Below are positions 57,319 to 64,000 of a DNA stretch of 64,000 nt, in pieces (the first letter of the stretch is position 1; each line of letters starts with the position of its first letter). The translations under genes were made by a program, and so were the position numbers. Source of the stretch: Nitrosomonas sp. (lineage in GTDB: Bacteria; Pseudomonadota; Gammaproteobacteria; Burkholderiales; Nitrosomonadaceae); contig JAMWZW010000001.1 of assembly GCA_024281995.1 (NCBI GenBank), positions 558,001 to 622,000 of the forward strand, in the 5' to 3' direction. The notes beneath the pieces are model-generated. The model ran no database searches and was not told where the DNA came from. It saw only the letters and a program-made list of their open reading frames with translations.

Positions 57319-57813
57319 CTATTCAAGAATATTTTTTAGCATGGTTTCGAGAGCATTGGATGGAACAGATCCACTTATACCGGTCCGCTGGTGATTTTTA
57401 TCGAGAAAGTAAGTCCTTGGTACTTCACCGTACCATTTAGGATCGATTTCATAACGAAGCTTTTGGGGGTTGGCATCTGCAAAAATCCAGTTATCAGTCT
57501 GGCCGAGTTCATTTTTATTCAATATCGAATTAACTTGATCGGTTGCCGAAATGTCATCGGTCGCCAGCATGATTAAATTCAGATCCGGCATATTTTTACG
57601 AAGTTCGCTCAGTACCGGCATTTTTTTTAAGCACGAACTGCAATGAATAGACCAAATCATCAATACGAAGGGTTTGTCAGCGTAATTTTTCAGGATTTGC
57701 TGATAACTGCCTGATGCAAAATGTTTCAGCTCTGCCTGTTCGGCATGAGTGGTCAAACTCTGACAGCAAAACAAGAGTAGCAAGAAATAGATAATGTGTT
57801 TTAATAACTTCAT
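57319..57813 (-). CDS. TlpA-like periplasmic thioredoxin
   Basis: A 164-residue protein with a signal peptide/anchor (KLLKHIIYFLLLLFCCQSL) and a thioredoxin fold: PFVLMIWSIHCSSCLKKMPVL with the CSSC active site at 58-61 and the cis-proline region YGEVPRTYFLD. It matches the TlpA/ResA-like group that reduces or makes disulfides, often in cytochrome or copper-centre assembly. It probably forms an operon with the cysteine-rich propeller gene on the same strand. Confidence 0.87.
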   Translation of the reverse strand: MKLLKHIIYFLLLLFCCQSLTTHAEQAELKHFASGSYQQILKNYADKPFVLMIWSIHCSSCLKKMPVLSELRKNMPDLNLIMLATDDISATDQVNSILNKNELGQTDNWIFADANPQKLRYEIDPKWYGEVPRTYFLDKNHQRTGISGSVPSNALETMLKNILE

Positions 57814-57966
57814 GATAGTATAAGAAAATATTTATTAAGAAAGATTCTGTATCGCATTGCTGCAAAACTGCTCAGTTGGTATTAACGTTCAAGATTGTCA
57901 AGGATTTTCCAGGTTCCAAGCATGTTACTCATTATGGATTATCTACAAAGTATGAATTTTTGAATA

Positions 57967-57983
57967 TGCGACCAATTGTCGCA
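57967..57983. promoter_or_regulatory. Palindrome in front of the PPTase gene
   Basis: TGCGACCAATTGTCGCA is a perfect inverted repeat with 6-bp arms and a 5-base centre, 99 bases before the PPTase start. It matches the pattern GYGAC-N5-GTCRC seen at 61338-61352 and 61355-61369 and, with one mismatch, at 22183-22197. Confidence 0.45.
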
Positions 57984-58082
57984 GTTTTATTAACCAAATG
58001 ATTATTATAGTTTTTAATAATTCTGATCAATTTCTTGTTAAATCAAGTCTTGCTAAAATAAGAAATTCATCACTCAAGATAA

Positions 58083-58784
58083 ATGGCGCATATTCTGAAA
58101 CGTATTAAGTTGCCCTCCGGAATTCCTGCCCAAGTCGAAGTTTGGCAACTTGGAATAGACTTACAGTTACCCGTAAAAGATTGTGATTTGGCACTGCTGA
58201 GCGATGCTGAGCGCCTTAACGTCTTGCGTTATTATGGGCATGCAGATCGCATACGCTTTATTGCAACGCGCGTCACGCTAAGAAAGTTATTGGCGGATAA
58301 ATTGCTCGTTCGCCCTGAAACATTAGATATTGTTACGAATGATTATGGAAAACCGAATTTGAAAGATTATGCCGATATCGCATTCAATGTTTCGCATTCC
58401 GGAAGTTATGCTTTGATTGCGTTATCTACGGTTAATGAAGTGGGAGTGGATATTGAACGCTATGATCGCCGGATTGATGTAAGAAACCTGAGTGAGATTG
58501 TTTTAACGTCGCTAGAGCGAAAGTATCCATTCGAAACGACGGAAGCTTTTATCCAAAAGTGGGTTGCGAAAGAGTCTGTGCTAAAAGCTTTGGGTGTGGG
58601 CATTGCGAACCACCTTCAAGCGATTTCAATCCTGCTGGGTGACAATGAGGAATACAATATTGTTCACGATAATCCCGCATGGGAAGATTTAAAAGTGTGG
58701 TGGATTGAAGCACCAGACGGTTATGCTTCTGCGCTTGCAATTAAGAGTAAGCGGCTAGCGTGCGATATGGGCAAGGAAGATTAG
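58083..58784 (+). CDS. Sfp-type 4'-phosphopantetheinyl transferase
   Basis: A 233-residue enzyme with FNVSHSG (101-107), GVDIE (121-125, magnesium-binding) and WVAKESVLKALG (160-171), the three Sfp-family motifs. It transfers the phosphopantetheine arm from CoA to the serine of carrier domains. The nine carrier domains' need for activation and its position just past the cluster make it the dedicated partner. Length is normal for Sfp/EntD-like enzymes. It has its own upstream region with the palindrome at 57967. Confidence 0.93.
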   Translation: MAHILKRIKLPSGIPAQVEVWQLGIDLQLPVKDCDLALLSDAERLNVLRYYGHADRIRFIATRVTLRKLLADKLLVRPETLDIVTNDYGKPNLKDYADIAFNVSHSGSYALIALSTVNEVGVDIERYDRRIDVRNLSEIVLTSLERKYPFETTEAFIQKWVAKESVLKALGVGIANHLQAISILLGDNEEYNIVHDNPAWEDLKVWWIEAPDGYASALAIKSKRLACDMGKED

Positions 58785-58913
58785 TTTTTTGGTGATTCGT
58801 CGCGTCCACCAAAGTTTACCTGAGGTCAAAAATTTATCATTAATTTCTCCTGGTCAGTATTGGCTAGCGAAAGGAAAGGAATGGAAGTGGAATTAAAGAA
58901 AAGAAGGTAGAAT

Positions 58914-59888
58914 TTATTTGCACCATTTAAATTCTTTTCCTAATAAAGACCATAACTTAATATTATAAGGGCTATAAAATTTACTGAGTTTCAGCATACT
59001 GTCTTCATCGGGTGGCGGCAAAGAAATGGGGTTTTCATTGATTTTGTTGATGGAGGTAGGACAGTCAAAATTAGGCAAGCCCACAAACTCAAAAATTTTT
59101 CCGAGGAAATGATTGCTATTAACAAAGTAATCTTCGATATCAAGTACCAGCACGTTATTGCGACCGAAACATTCCATCCAGTAATTGACCGCCTTCCAGT
59201 AAATACCTGTTTGTAAAACTTCAGAATCGCAAGCTGTAAACATGGGAGATTCGGGAAATACAGCGAGTGCCTTGTTCACGTAGTCAGGAAATGTTTTTAA
59301 GAAGGGTAACTTATCTGCACGTTTTCTACCTGAGTTCAGAACTTCCCATTTCCAATGAGAATATACTCGCTTTACAGGATCTCTGAGAATTAAAACAATT
59401 TTTGTATTGGGTTGTACTTGAGCAAGATTATAAGTTAACTCCATCCAGTGCAAGAAAGGTCCAAGATACGGGGAATAGGCCGAGCCGTAACGATCTGCAT
59501 GTCTTTTCTTTTGTTGTTGGGTGGGATAATAAATACGCCAATCTTCGGGATCTGCGCAATAGATTTCTTTAGAAAGCGGTGCCATTATATTGGGATGCAT
59601 CATTAAATTGACTGCTAAGTCGCTGGTGCCGCTTTTTATTGGTCCTATTACACAAAAGTCAGGCAGGGTGCGATTGTTGTTGAATTTTCTTAGGAACATC
59701 CGCCAATTAGGCGGTTCTCCAAAATAGTGGGTAAGGAACTGATATTCAATGACGTTCGTTATATAATTTATTTTTGAACGCAAATAATTTTCAGATACAT
59801 ATTCATTTTTCATAGCGAGTGATTCAGATACCAATTGATAACAACGAGAGAGCTTTTTTCTTTTTTTGTGAATTGCAACAGTGCCCAT
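58914..59888 (-). CDS. Sulfotransferase family protein
   Basis: A 324-residue protein with the PAPS-binding 5'-phosphosulfate loop in VIGPIKSGTSDLAVNL (81-95) and the 3'-phosphate-binding VLILRDPVKRVYSHWKWEV segment. It resembles heparan-sulfate-type sulfotransferases, which move sulfate to hydroxyl or amine groups. A start at 59888 gives a basic N-terminal extension; a later methionine (residue 26) is possible. It lies on the opposite strand from the NRPS cluster but next to the PPTase gene, and could modify the lipopeptide, a glycan or another product. Confidence 0.85.
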   Translation of the reverse strand: MGTVAIHKKRKKLSRCYQLVSESLAMKNEYVSENYLRSKINYITNVIEYQFLTHYFGEPPNWRMFLRKFNNNRTLPDFCVIGPIKSGTSDLAVNLMMHPNIMAPLSKEIYCADPEDWRIYYPTQQQKKRHADRYGSAYSPYLGPFLHWMELTYNLAQVQPNTKIVLILRDPVKRVYSHWKWEVLNSGRKRADKLPFLKTFPDYVNKALAVFPESPMFTACDSEVLQTGIYWKAVNYWMECFGRNNVLVLDIEDYFVNSNHFLGKIFEFVGLPNFDCPTSINKINENPISLPPPDEDSMLKLSKFYSPYNIKLWSLLGKEFKWCK

Positions 59889-60238
59889 GGAGTTATCCTA
59901 TTCTTGGTTTGTTAATCTAACTGATTGTGTGATCAATTTTCTTGTGATGTTCCTATTATTTAATTGATTAGCAAAATAGATTCCGATGTTACTAACTAGT
60001 GAGAATTGCTTTGATAGCTTTAATGCGTCTTACTCGTATCAATTATTACCATAATCGATACGAGTTAATCTCATGATTTTATTGCGCGATTCGTATTTGC
60101 AATACCGACCATACGATGACTTCTTTATACGTGCGTTAATGGAAATATCTAATTTCATCGCTAACCTTAGAGATAGGATAGCGATGACTGAATTCGAGTT
60201 TGTTCTTAAATATTTTCAGTATGCATGGCTAAAATATT
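59889..60238. other. Intergenic region without a supported gene
   Basis: The 350 bases between the sulfotransferase and the next gene hold one inverted repeat, ACTCGTATC (60032-60040) / GATACGAGT (60057-60065), with no T-run. A 65-codon frame starting at 60073 has no support. Otherwise I see nothing. Confidence 0.5.
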
Positions 60239-61138
60239 CTAGTCATTATGATGTTTTTCTCGTTGCTTGAGCCACCAATCAACACTTTTCTGATGAACTT
60301 TGTGTCCTTTTTTGTCTACCGATACTGGTCTCAAGTATTGGTCGATGTCTTCACGTGAGGGATAAATGCCGATGGTTTCACCAGTGCCGCAATTGCTAGG
60401 CAGTGGTCTTGTATTTAAATCGCGCAGCATGCTAACAGTCAATGACCATTGAACTTCTGATTCACCGAGCCTTTCTTTAGACCATTCGTTTGTGGTTCCG
60501 AGTAACCAACCCGAAACGGAATTGGCTTGACCAACAGTGCTACAAAATTGTGCAGAAGGGAAAAAGTATTGAACCTCTTTCACACATGAAGCTTCAGGAA
60601 TCTCGGGAAAAAACATCGTGGATAATAAGTCGGCATCATTATTGTCAGGATGATCACCAACCCAGATAAGCGCACGAGGTATATCTTCTCCAGTAGAAGT
60701 TTTACCCATGATTGGGTAGACCTTACCAAATGCAGCATGGGCATGGGGTTTTACAAACTGAACTGCCCAGTCGTAGCCGTTAGCATCGGGAGAGGCAGGA
60801 CCAAGTTCCTGGTAAGCGGGTTCAAAATTCGGGAAATTCCATGGGCCTGATAGTGTAGTATCAATCCGTTTTACTGTTGTACTCGTCGGAATAACAACAG
60901 CCACCTGTTTAGTTGTAACCATTGCTCCTTCAGTATGTCCACAAGCGTGTTGAACATTGAATCTGACCGGACCAAAAGCACCATCTTTATAGTAGGGCCA
61001 CTCAGCTTCTTTGCTCTTTTCGTAAAGTCCACCGCGATCATAAACTGGAAAATTTGTAAACAAATGTGATTGTGCATTCGATATCAGTAGTGCCAAGGTA
61101 ATCCCTACAACGATTTGTAATTGTATGGTTTTTTTCAT
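60239..61138 (-). CDS. YcnI-like exported protein, divergent paralogue
   Basis: A 299-residue protein with a signal peptide (KKTIQLQIVVGITLALLISN). Cleavage after AQS would expose histidine 25 (HLFTNFP) as the first residue. It shares with the gene at 61535 a central strand region (RFNVQHACGH vs VITHGCGDSP) and the C-terminal block LPSNCGTGETIGIYPS (vs LPESCGGVGQQISVRP). I place it in or near the YcnI/DUF1775 family of copper-binding exported proteins. It has a charged C-terminal extension (KKGHKVHQKSVDWWLKQREK). It is transcribed divergently from the other paralogue. Confidence 0.65.
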   Translation of the reverse strand: MKKTIQLQIVVGITLALLISNAQSHLFTNFPVYDRGGLYEKSKEAEWPYYKDGAFGPVRFNVQHACGHTEGAMVTTKQVAVVIPTSTTVKRIDTTLSGPWNFPNFEPAYQELGPASPDANGYDWAVQFVKPHAHAAFGKVYPIMGKTSTGEDIPRALIWVGDHPDNNDADLLSTMFFPEIPEASCVKEVQYFFPSAQFCSTVGQANSVSGWLLGTTNEWSKERLGESEVQWSLTVSMLRDLNTRPLPSNCGTGETIGIYPSREDIDQYLRPVSVDKKGHKVHQKSVDWWLKQREKHHND

Positions 61139-61333
61139 AGAGACCTCTTTAATAGTAGATTTATAAAGTTCAGGTTTTTACTTTTATAAAGCGCTTCTTT
61201 ATAGAAGCTATTGTTTATTTTTATAAACATTTTCAGAAGCTTTTAGGCGATCTGGTTTAAGAAACCCGCACCGGGGATTGGGATACTTAAAGTCAGATTC
61301 GAGCGATATGCTGATAGATAAGATTCATTAAAT

Positions 61334-61399
61334 CAATGTGACAAATTGTCACGTGCGACAATTTGTCACATTGCTGACAATGAATGGATCTCAGATAAT
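61334..61399 (+). promoter_or_regulatory. Strong 17-bp inverted repeat and promoter
   Basis: CAATGTGACAAATTGTC (61334-61350) and GACAATTTGTCACATTG (61357-61373) form a perfect inverted repeat with a 6-base centre. It contains the 15-bp palindrome GTGACAAATTGTCAC and a near-copy GCGACAATTTGTCAC. A candidate -35 TTGCTG (61371-61376) and -10 GATAAT (61394-61399) follow with 17-base spacing, the same geometry as at 22175-22227. It lies in the 396-base gap between two divergent YcnI-like genes and could regulate both. Confidence 0.6.
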
Positions 61400-61534
61400 G
61401 CCATGTCATTAGTTGGGTAGTAATCTTCTGAATGGATCATGGTTTTGTTTTTCGTTTATCCTTCAATTCTGCAGCGAGCAGTTCTATCTCACTATTCTGA
61501 ATTCCATAAAAAATAACTTAGTAAGAGGATAAAT

Positions 61535-62299
61535 ATGCAATCCATTTTGTTACCGCGCATAATCGTTCAAAGTATTTTAGTGCTGATCATGTTGACAGGC
61601 TTTATTCACCACTATGCACAAGCGCATACCGTCATCGAACCGCCACAAGTGACTGAAGGCCAAAAATCGGAGAACTATCTGGTGATTACACACGGCTGCG
61701 GCGACAGTCCGGTAATCGGTTCCAGTATTGTTTTCCCGGATGGCGTAGATTCGACAATCGTAGTTAATGGTAATCCCTATACTGGTGCGTTAACTGATTT
61801 CGTTACTAATTGGGGAGGGGTAGTGCAACTGTATCAGGATCGCGCGGTTTTTAGCGAGCAAGACGTGAAGCGGGATACCAATAGCAATGTGGTCGGATTC
61901 TGGGCGGGCGGTGGCAGGGCAATTGCTTCGCATTTATATGGGCGTATCCCTTTCGTAACTAGCGCAGTGTTGATTAACCCGGAATCGTGTGCCAAGACAG
62001 TAAGATTTGCAGCTGCAGCAGTCGATATTTGCAAAATAACCGGTATTGACGGAATCAATGGCGAGAATGCGGTGAGTTTCTGGACGCCTGCCGTGGGTTC
62101 AAAATATGATGGAACACCCGGATCGCATGCCTATGATTTTCCAGTATTCTTTACCATTAATCGTGATGTGGAAACCAATCCGTTGCCTGAATCTTGTGGC
62201 GGTGTAGGTCAGCAAATTTCTGTGAGACCTTCAGCAACACAAGTGGATCGTGATATGCCGATTCAATTCAATGGAACGCAAGTGTGGCCACAGCCCTAA
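61535..62299 (+). CDS. YcnI-like (DUF1775) copper-type exported protein
   Basis: A 254-residue protein with a signal peptide ending ...HHYAQA; cleavage exposes histidine 31 (HTVIEPPQVTEGQ). The next block, ENYLVITHGCGDSPVIGSSI then VFPDGVDS, is the YcnI/DUF1775 pattern, in which copper is held by the N-terminal histidine together with nearby acidic and tryptophan residues. Start ATG at 61535 is preceded by AGTAAGAGGAT. The paralogue at 60239 is divergently transcribed. The FG-GAP gene starts 41 bases later, so they may be co-transcribed. Copper handling is inferred from the family. Confidence 0.72.
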   Translation: MQSILLPRIIVQSILVLIMLTGFIHHYAQAHTVIEPPQVTEGQKSENYLVITHGCGDSPVIGSSIVFPDGVDSTIVVNGNPYTGALTDFVTNWGGVVQLYQDRAVFSEQDVKRDTNSNVVGFWAGGGRAIASHLYGRIPFVTSAVLINPESCAKTVRFAAAAVDICKITGIDGINGENAVSFWTPAVGSKYDGTPGSHAYDFPVFFTINRDVETNPLPESCGGVGQQISVRPSATQVDRDMPIQFNGTQVWPQP

Positions 62300-62340
62300 C
62301 TTTTCAAGAAACTAACCAGAATTTAAGGAATAGATTGCTA

Positions 62341-64000
62341 TGGCATTGACAGAACAACAACAAACCTCCCTCCTGCAACTGACTCAGGCGATGTTCAACG
62401 CAACACCTGGTGCAGTTTTTTTGGAGGCATTGGGTAATCAATTAGAAAATGGGCGATTTTTAGCAGAGATTGCGCTATCCCTAGCGGGAAGCGAATTATT
62501 TTTAGGTAAGAATTATGGCGATGATCTAACATCGGAGGCGTTTGCCGAAGCTTTTGTAGCAGACCTGTTAGTTGGCAGTGGCCCGATTCCAGCGGAAAAT
62601 AAGGCATTGGCAGTGGAATACATTGTCAGTAGATTAACTGCGGGGGCAACACAGGGTGAAGTGATTGCAGAGGTAACAGGAGTGCTGTCCGCTTTCCCCG
62701 TGTCAGATCCGGATTGGGGAAAGGCAGCATTGGCCTATAACACAGCAAATGCAACCAAGATAGTCGATAATTTGGTAGCGGACACTGTTTCGGCAGACGG
62801 CAAGTCTGGCGCAGTCGATTATATTGTTGCCCAGCAAGCTGCCGGTCAAACTTTCGGCCAAATGATTGAATGGGCGATTGCAGTACTTGATGGTGTGGAT
62901 CATGCCGATCCGGTATGGGGCAACGCGGCAACGTTGTTCGATAATCGCATAGAAGTATCCCGCTATTATTCAGTAGATAAATCAGGCTCTTCGACCAGCT
63001 TGTCTACGTTACAGCAAATCCTCGCTGGTGTAACAGCCGATGTTGCTACGGTCGCGACAGCTAAGACAACAATTGATAATCTCCTGAATAATCCAGGAGG
63101 TTCGATCAATTTGGCTGAGCTTAACGGTGTGAATGGTTTTCGCTTAGACGGTGTGGCGAGAAGCGACGATACCGGTGAATCGGTCGGTAGTGCCGGTGAT
63201 ATCAACGGTGATGGATTCGATGATCTAATTATCGGAGCGCCACATAATTTTGACGATTTTTATACAGGCTCCAGCTTTGTGGTTTTTGGAAAGTCATCCG
63301 GTTTTAGTGCGACATTACCCTTATCTAGCTTGGATGGCAGCAACGGTTTTCGTATCAATGGTGTGGCAGGGGGGGATGGCGCCGGTCAGGCAGTAGGTAG
63401 CGCCGGTGATATCAATGGCGATGGTTTCGATGATTTAATTCTCAGCGCTGCACTATCGGATGTGCCTCAACAAGACACTGGTTATACTTATGTGGTGTTT
63501 GGAAAAGCTTCCGGTTTCAATGCGACTTTAGATTTAGGGACTTTGGATGGCAGCAATGGCTTTCGCATGAATGTGGCTGAGGATGACCTGCTTTTGGGTT
63601 GGTCTGTCAGCAGTGCTGGCGATGTGAATGGCGACAAAGTCAGTGATTTGATTGTCGGTGTGCCTTATAAAAATACACCGAATGGTGATAATACGGGTAG
63701 CAGCTATGTGGTTTTTGGTAAGACAACGACGTTCGATGCAAATTTGGATTTATCCAGTTTGGATGGAAGTGATGGATTCAGAATGGATGCGGTATTTGAA
63801 AATTCATATTTCGGCAATGGCGTTAGTGCAGGAGATATTAATGGTGACGGCTTCGATGATTTAATCGGCGGCTCGTATTATGCAGGTGGCGGTACGACAT
63901 ATGTGCTTTTTGGTAAAGATTCAGGCTTCGATGCAATTGTAGATTTATCTAGTTTGGATGGAACCAATGGATTCAGTATTGATGGAGAAGCTGTGGGAGA
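62341..64000 (+). CDS. FG-GAP repeat protein (partial, runs off window)
   Basis: An open frame from ATG 62341 (AAGGA upstream) to the window end, at least 553 residues. There is no signal peptide at the start (MALTEQQQTSLLQLTQAMFN). Residues 1-280 hold two similar helical units (VEYIVSRLTAGATQGEVIAE...DPDWGKAA and VDYIVAQQAAGQTFGQMIEW...DPVWGNAA). From about 284 come at least four FG-GAP/integrin-alpha repeats with GDINGDGFDDLIIGAP-like calcium loops, spaced about 70 residues, each with a YVVFGK strand and a SLDGSNGFR strand. Such proteins lacking a signal peptide are often exported by type I secretion. It is likely a surface protein. Confidence 0.88.

Noticed and set aside
58785-58825. Possible terminator TTGGTG ... 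CACCAA after the PPTase gene
   Set aside because: Stem of six bases with a long loop and no T-run.
60073-60270. 65-codon frame on the plus strand
   Set aside because: No ribosome binding site, no family, and it overlaps the end of the gene on the other strand.
61185-61225. Hairpin GCTTCT / AGAAGC with T-rich tail upstream of the divergent YcnI-like gene
   Set aside because: Stem of only six bases in an AT-rich stretch; lies upstream, not downstream, of the minus-strand gene.
1-64000. CRISPR arrays, rRNA operons or tRNA genes
   Set aside because: No regular spaced repeats and no rRNA or tRNA sequence other than the tRNA-like part of tmRNA was seen.

Overview
The window looks like the chromosome of a moderately AT-rich betaproteobacterium. 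The core genes (ubiG, gph, an MTA/SAH-deaminase-type amidohydrolase, mutM, proC, yggT, yggU, sixA, a RluE-type pseudouridine synthase, rpmB, rpmG, tmRNA) and the pairing of a large lipopeptide cluster with copper-type secreted proteins fit a Nitrosomonas-like ammonia oxidiser. That placement is inferred from gene content and was not checked by search.

Layout. 1-5320 (mostly minus strand) is a small integrative element: a decayed gene at the left edge, a higBA toxin-antitoxin pair with a broken antitoxin, a tyrosine integrase, an excisionase-like protein and a P2 gpA-type HUH replication protein, all abutting the 3' end of the tmRNA gene (5319-5679). 5774-19069 is housekeeping: gph-ubiG-amidohydrolase, an OmpA-family lipid/peptidoglycan-anchor protein, a four-gene Gld-type ABC transporter block, mutM, proC-yggT-yggU-sixA-rluE, a fatty acid desaturase and rpmG/rpmB. 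19262-21990 is an insertion-sequence graveyard: an internally deleted IS66 element followed by a frameshifted IS5-type transposase.

22299-55480 is a complete-looking NRPS cluster on the plus strand: an MbtH-like protein, a type II thioesterase, three NRPSs (FAAL-ACP-C-A-PCP; C-A-PCP-C-A-PCP; docking-C-A-PCP-E/C-A-PCP-C-A-PCP-E/C-A-PCP-reductase), a CmlA-like di-iron beta-hydroxylase, a PepSY membrane protein, a PvdE/SyrD-type exporter and the remains of a penicillin-acylase-type deacylase. An Sfp-type phosphopantetheinyl transferase (58083) and a sulfotransferase (58914) follow. Reading the A-domain pockets by eye gives acyl - His-like - His-like - Orn-like - D-Orn-like - Thr - D-Ser - His-like, released by a terminal reductase as an aldehyde or alcohol. 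Together with a beta-hydroxylase, a PepSY protein and a pyoverdine-type exporter this suggests a lipopeptide metallophore, which I regard as the undescribed system of the window. A 3,043-bp direct repeat (33956-36998 and 38685-41727) shows that one whole C-A-PCP module was recently copied between two of the NRPS genes.

55526-62299 carries exported proteins: a small secreted protein, a beta-propeller protein, a TlpA-type thioredoxin and two paralogous YcnI-like (DUF1775) proteins whose mature N-terminus would be histidine. A related palindromic promoter element lies in front of the NRPS operon, the YcnI-like gene at 61535 and (a single copy) the phosphopantetheinyl transferase gene, which suggests they form one regulon. 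The window ends inside a large FG-GAP repeat protein starting at 62341.
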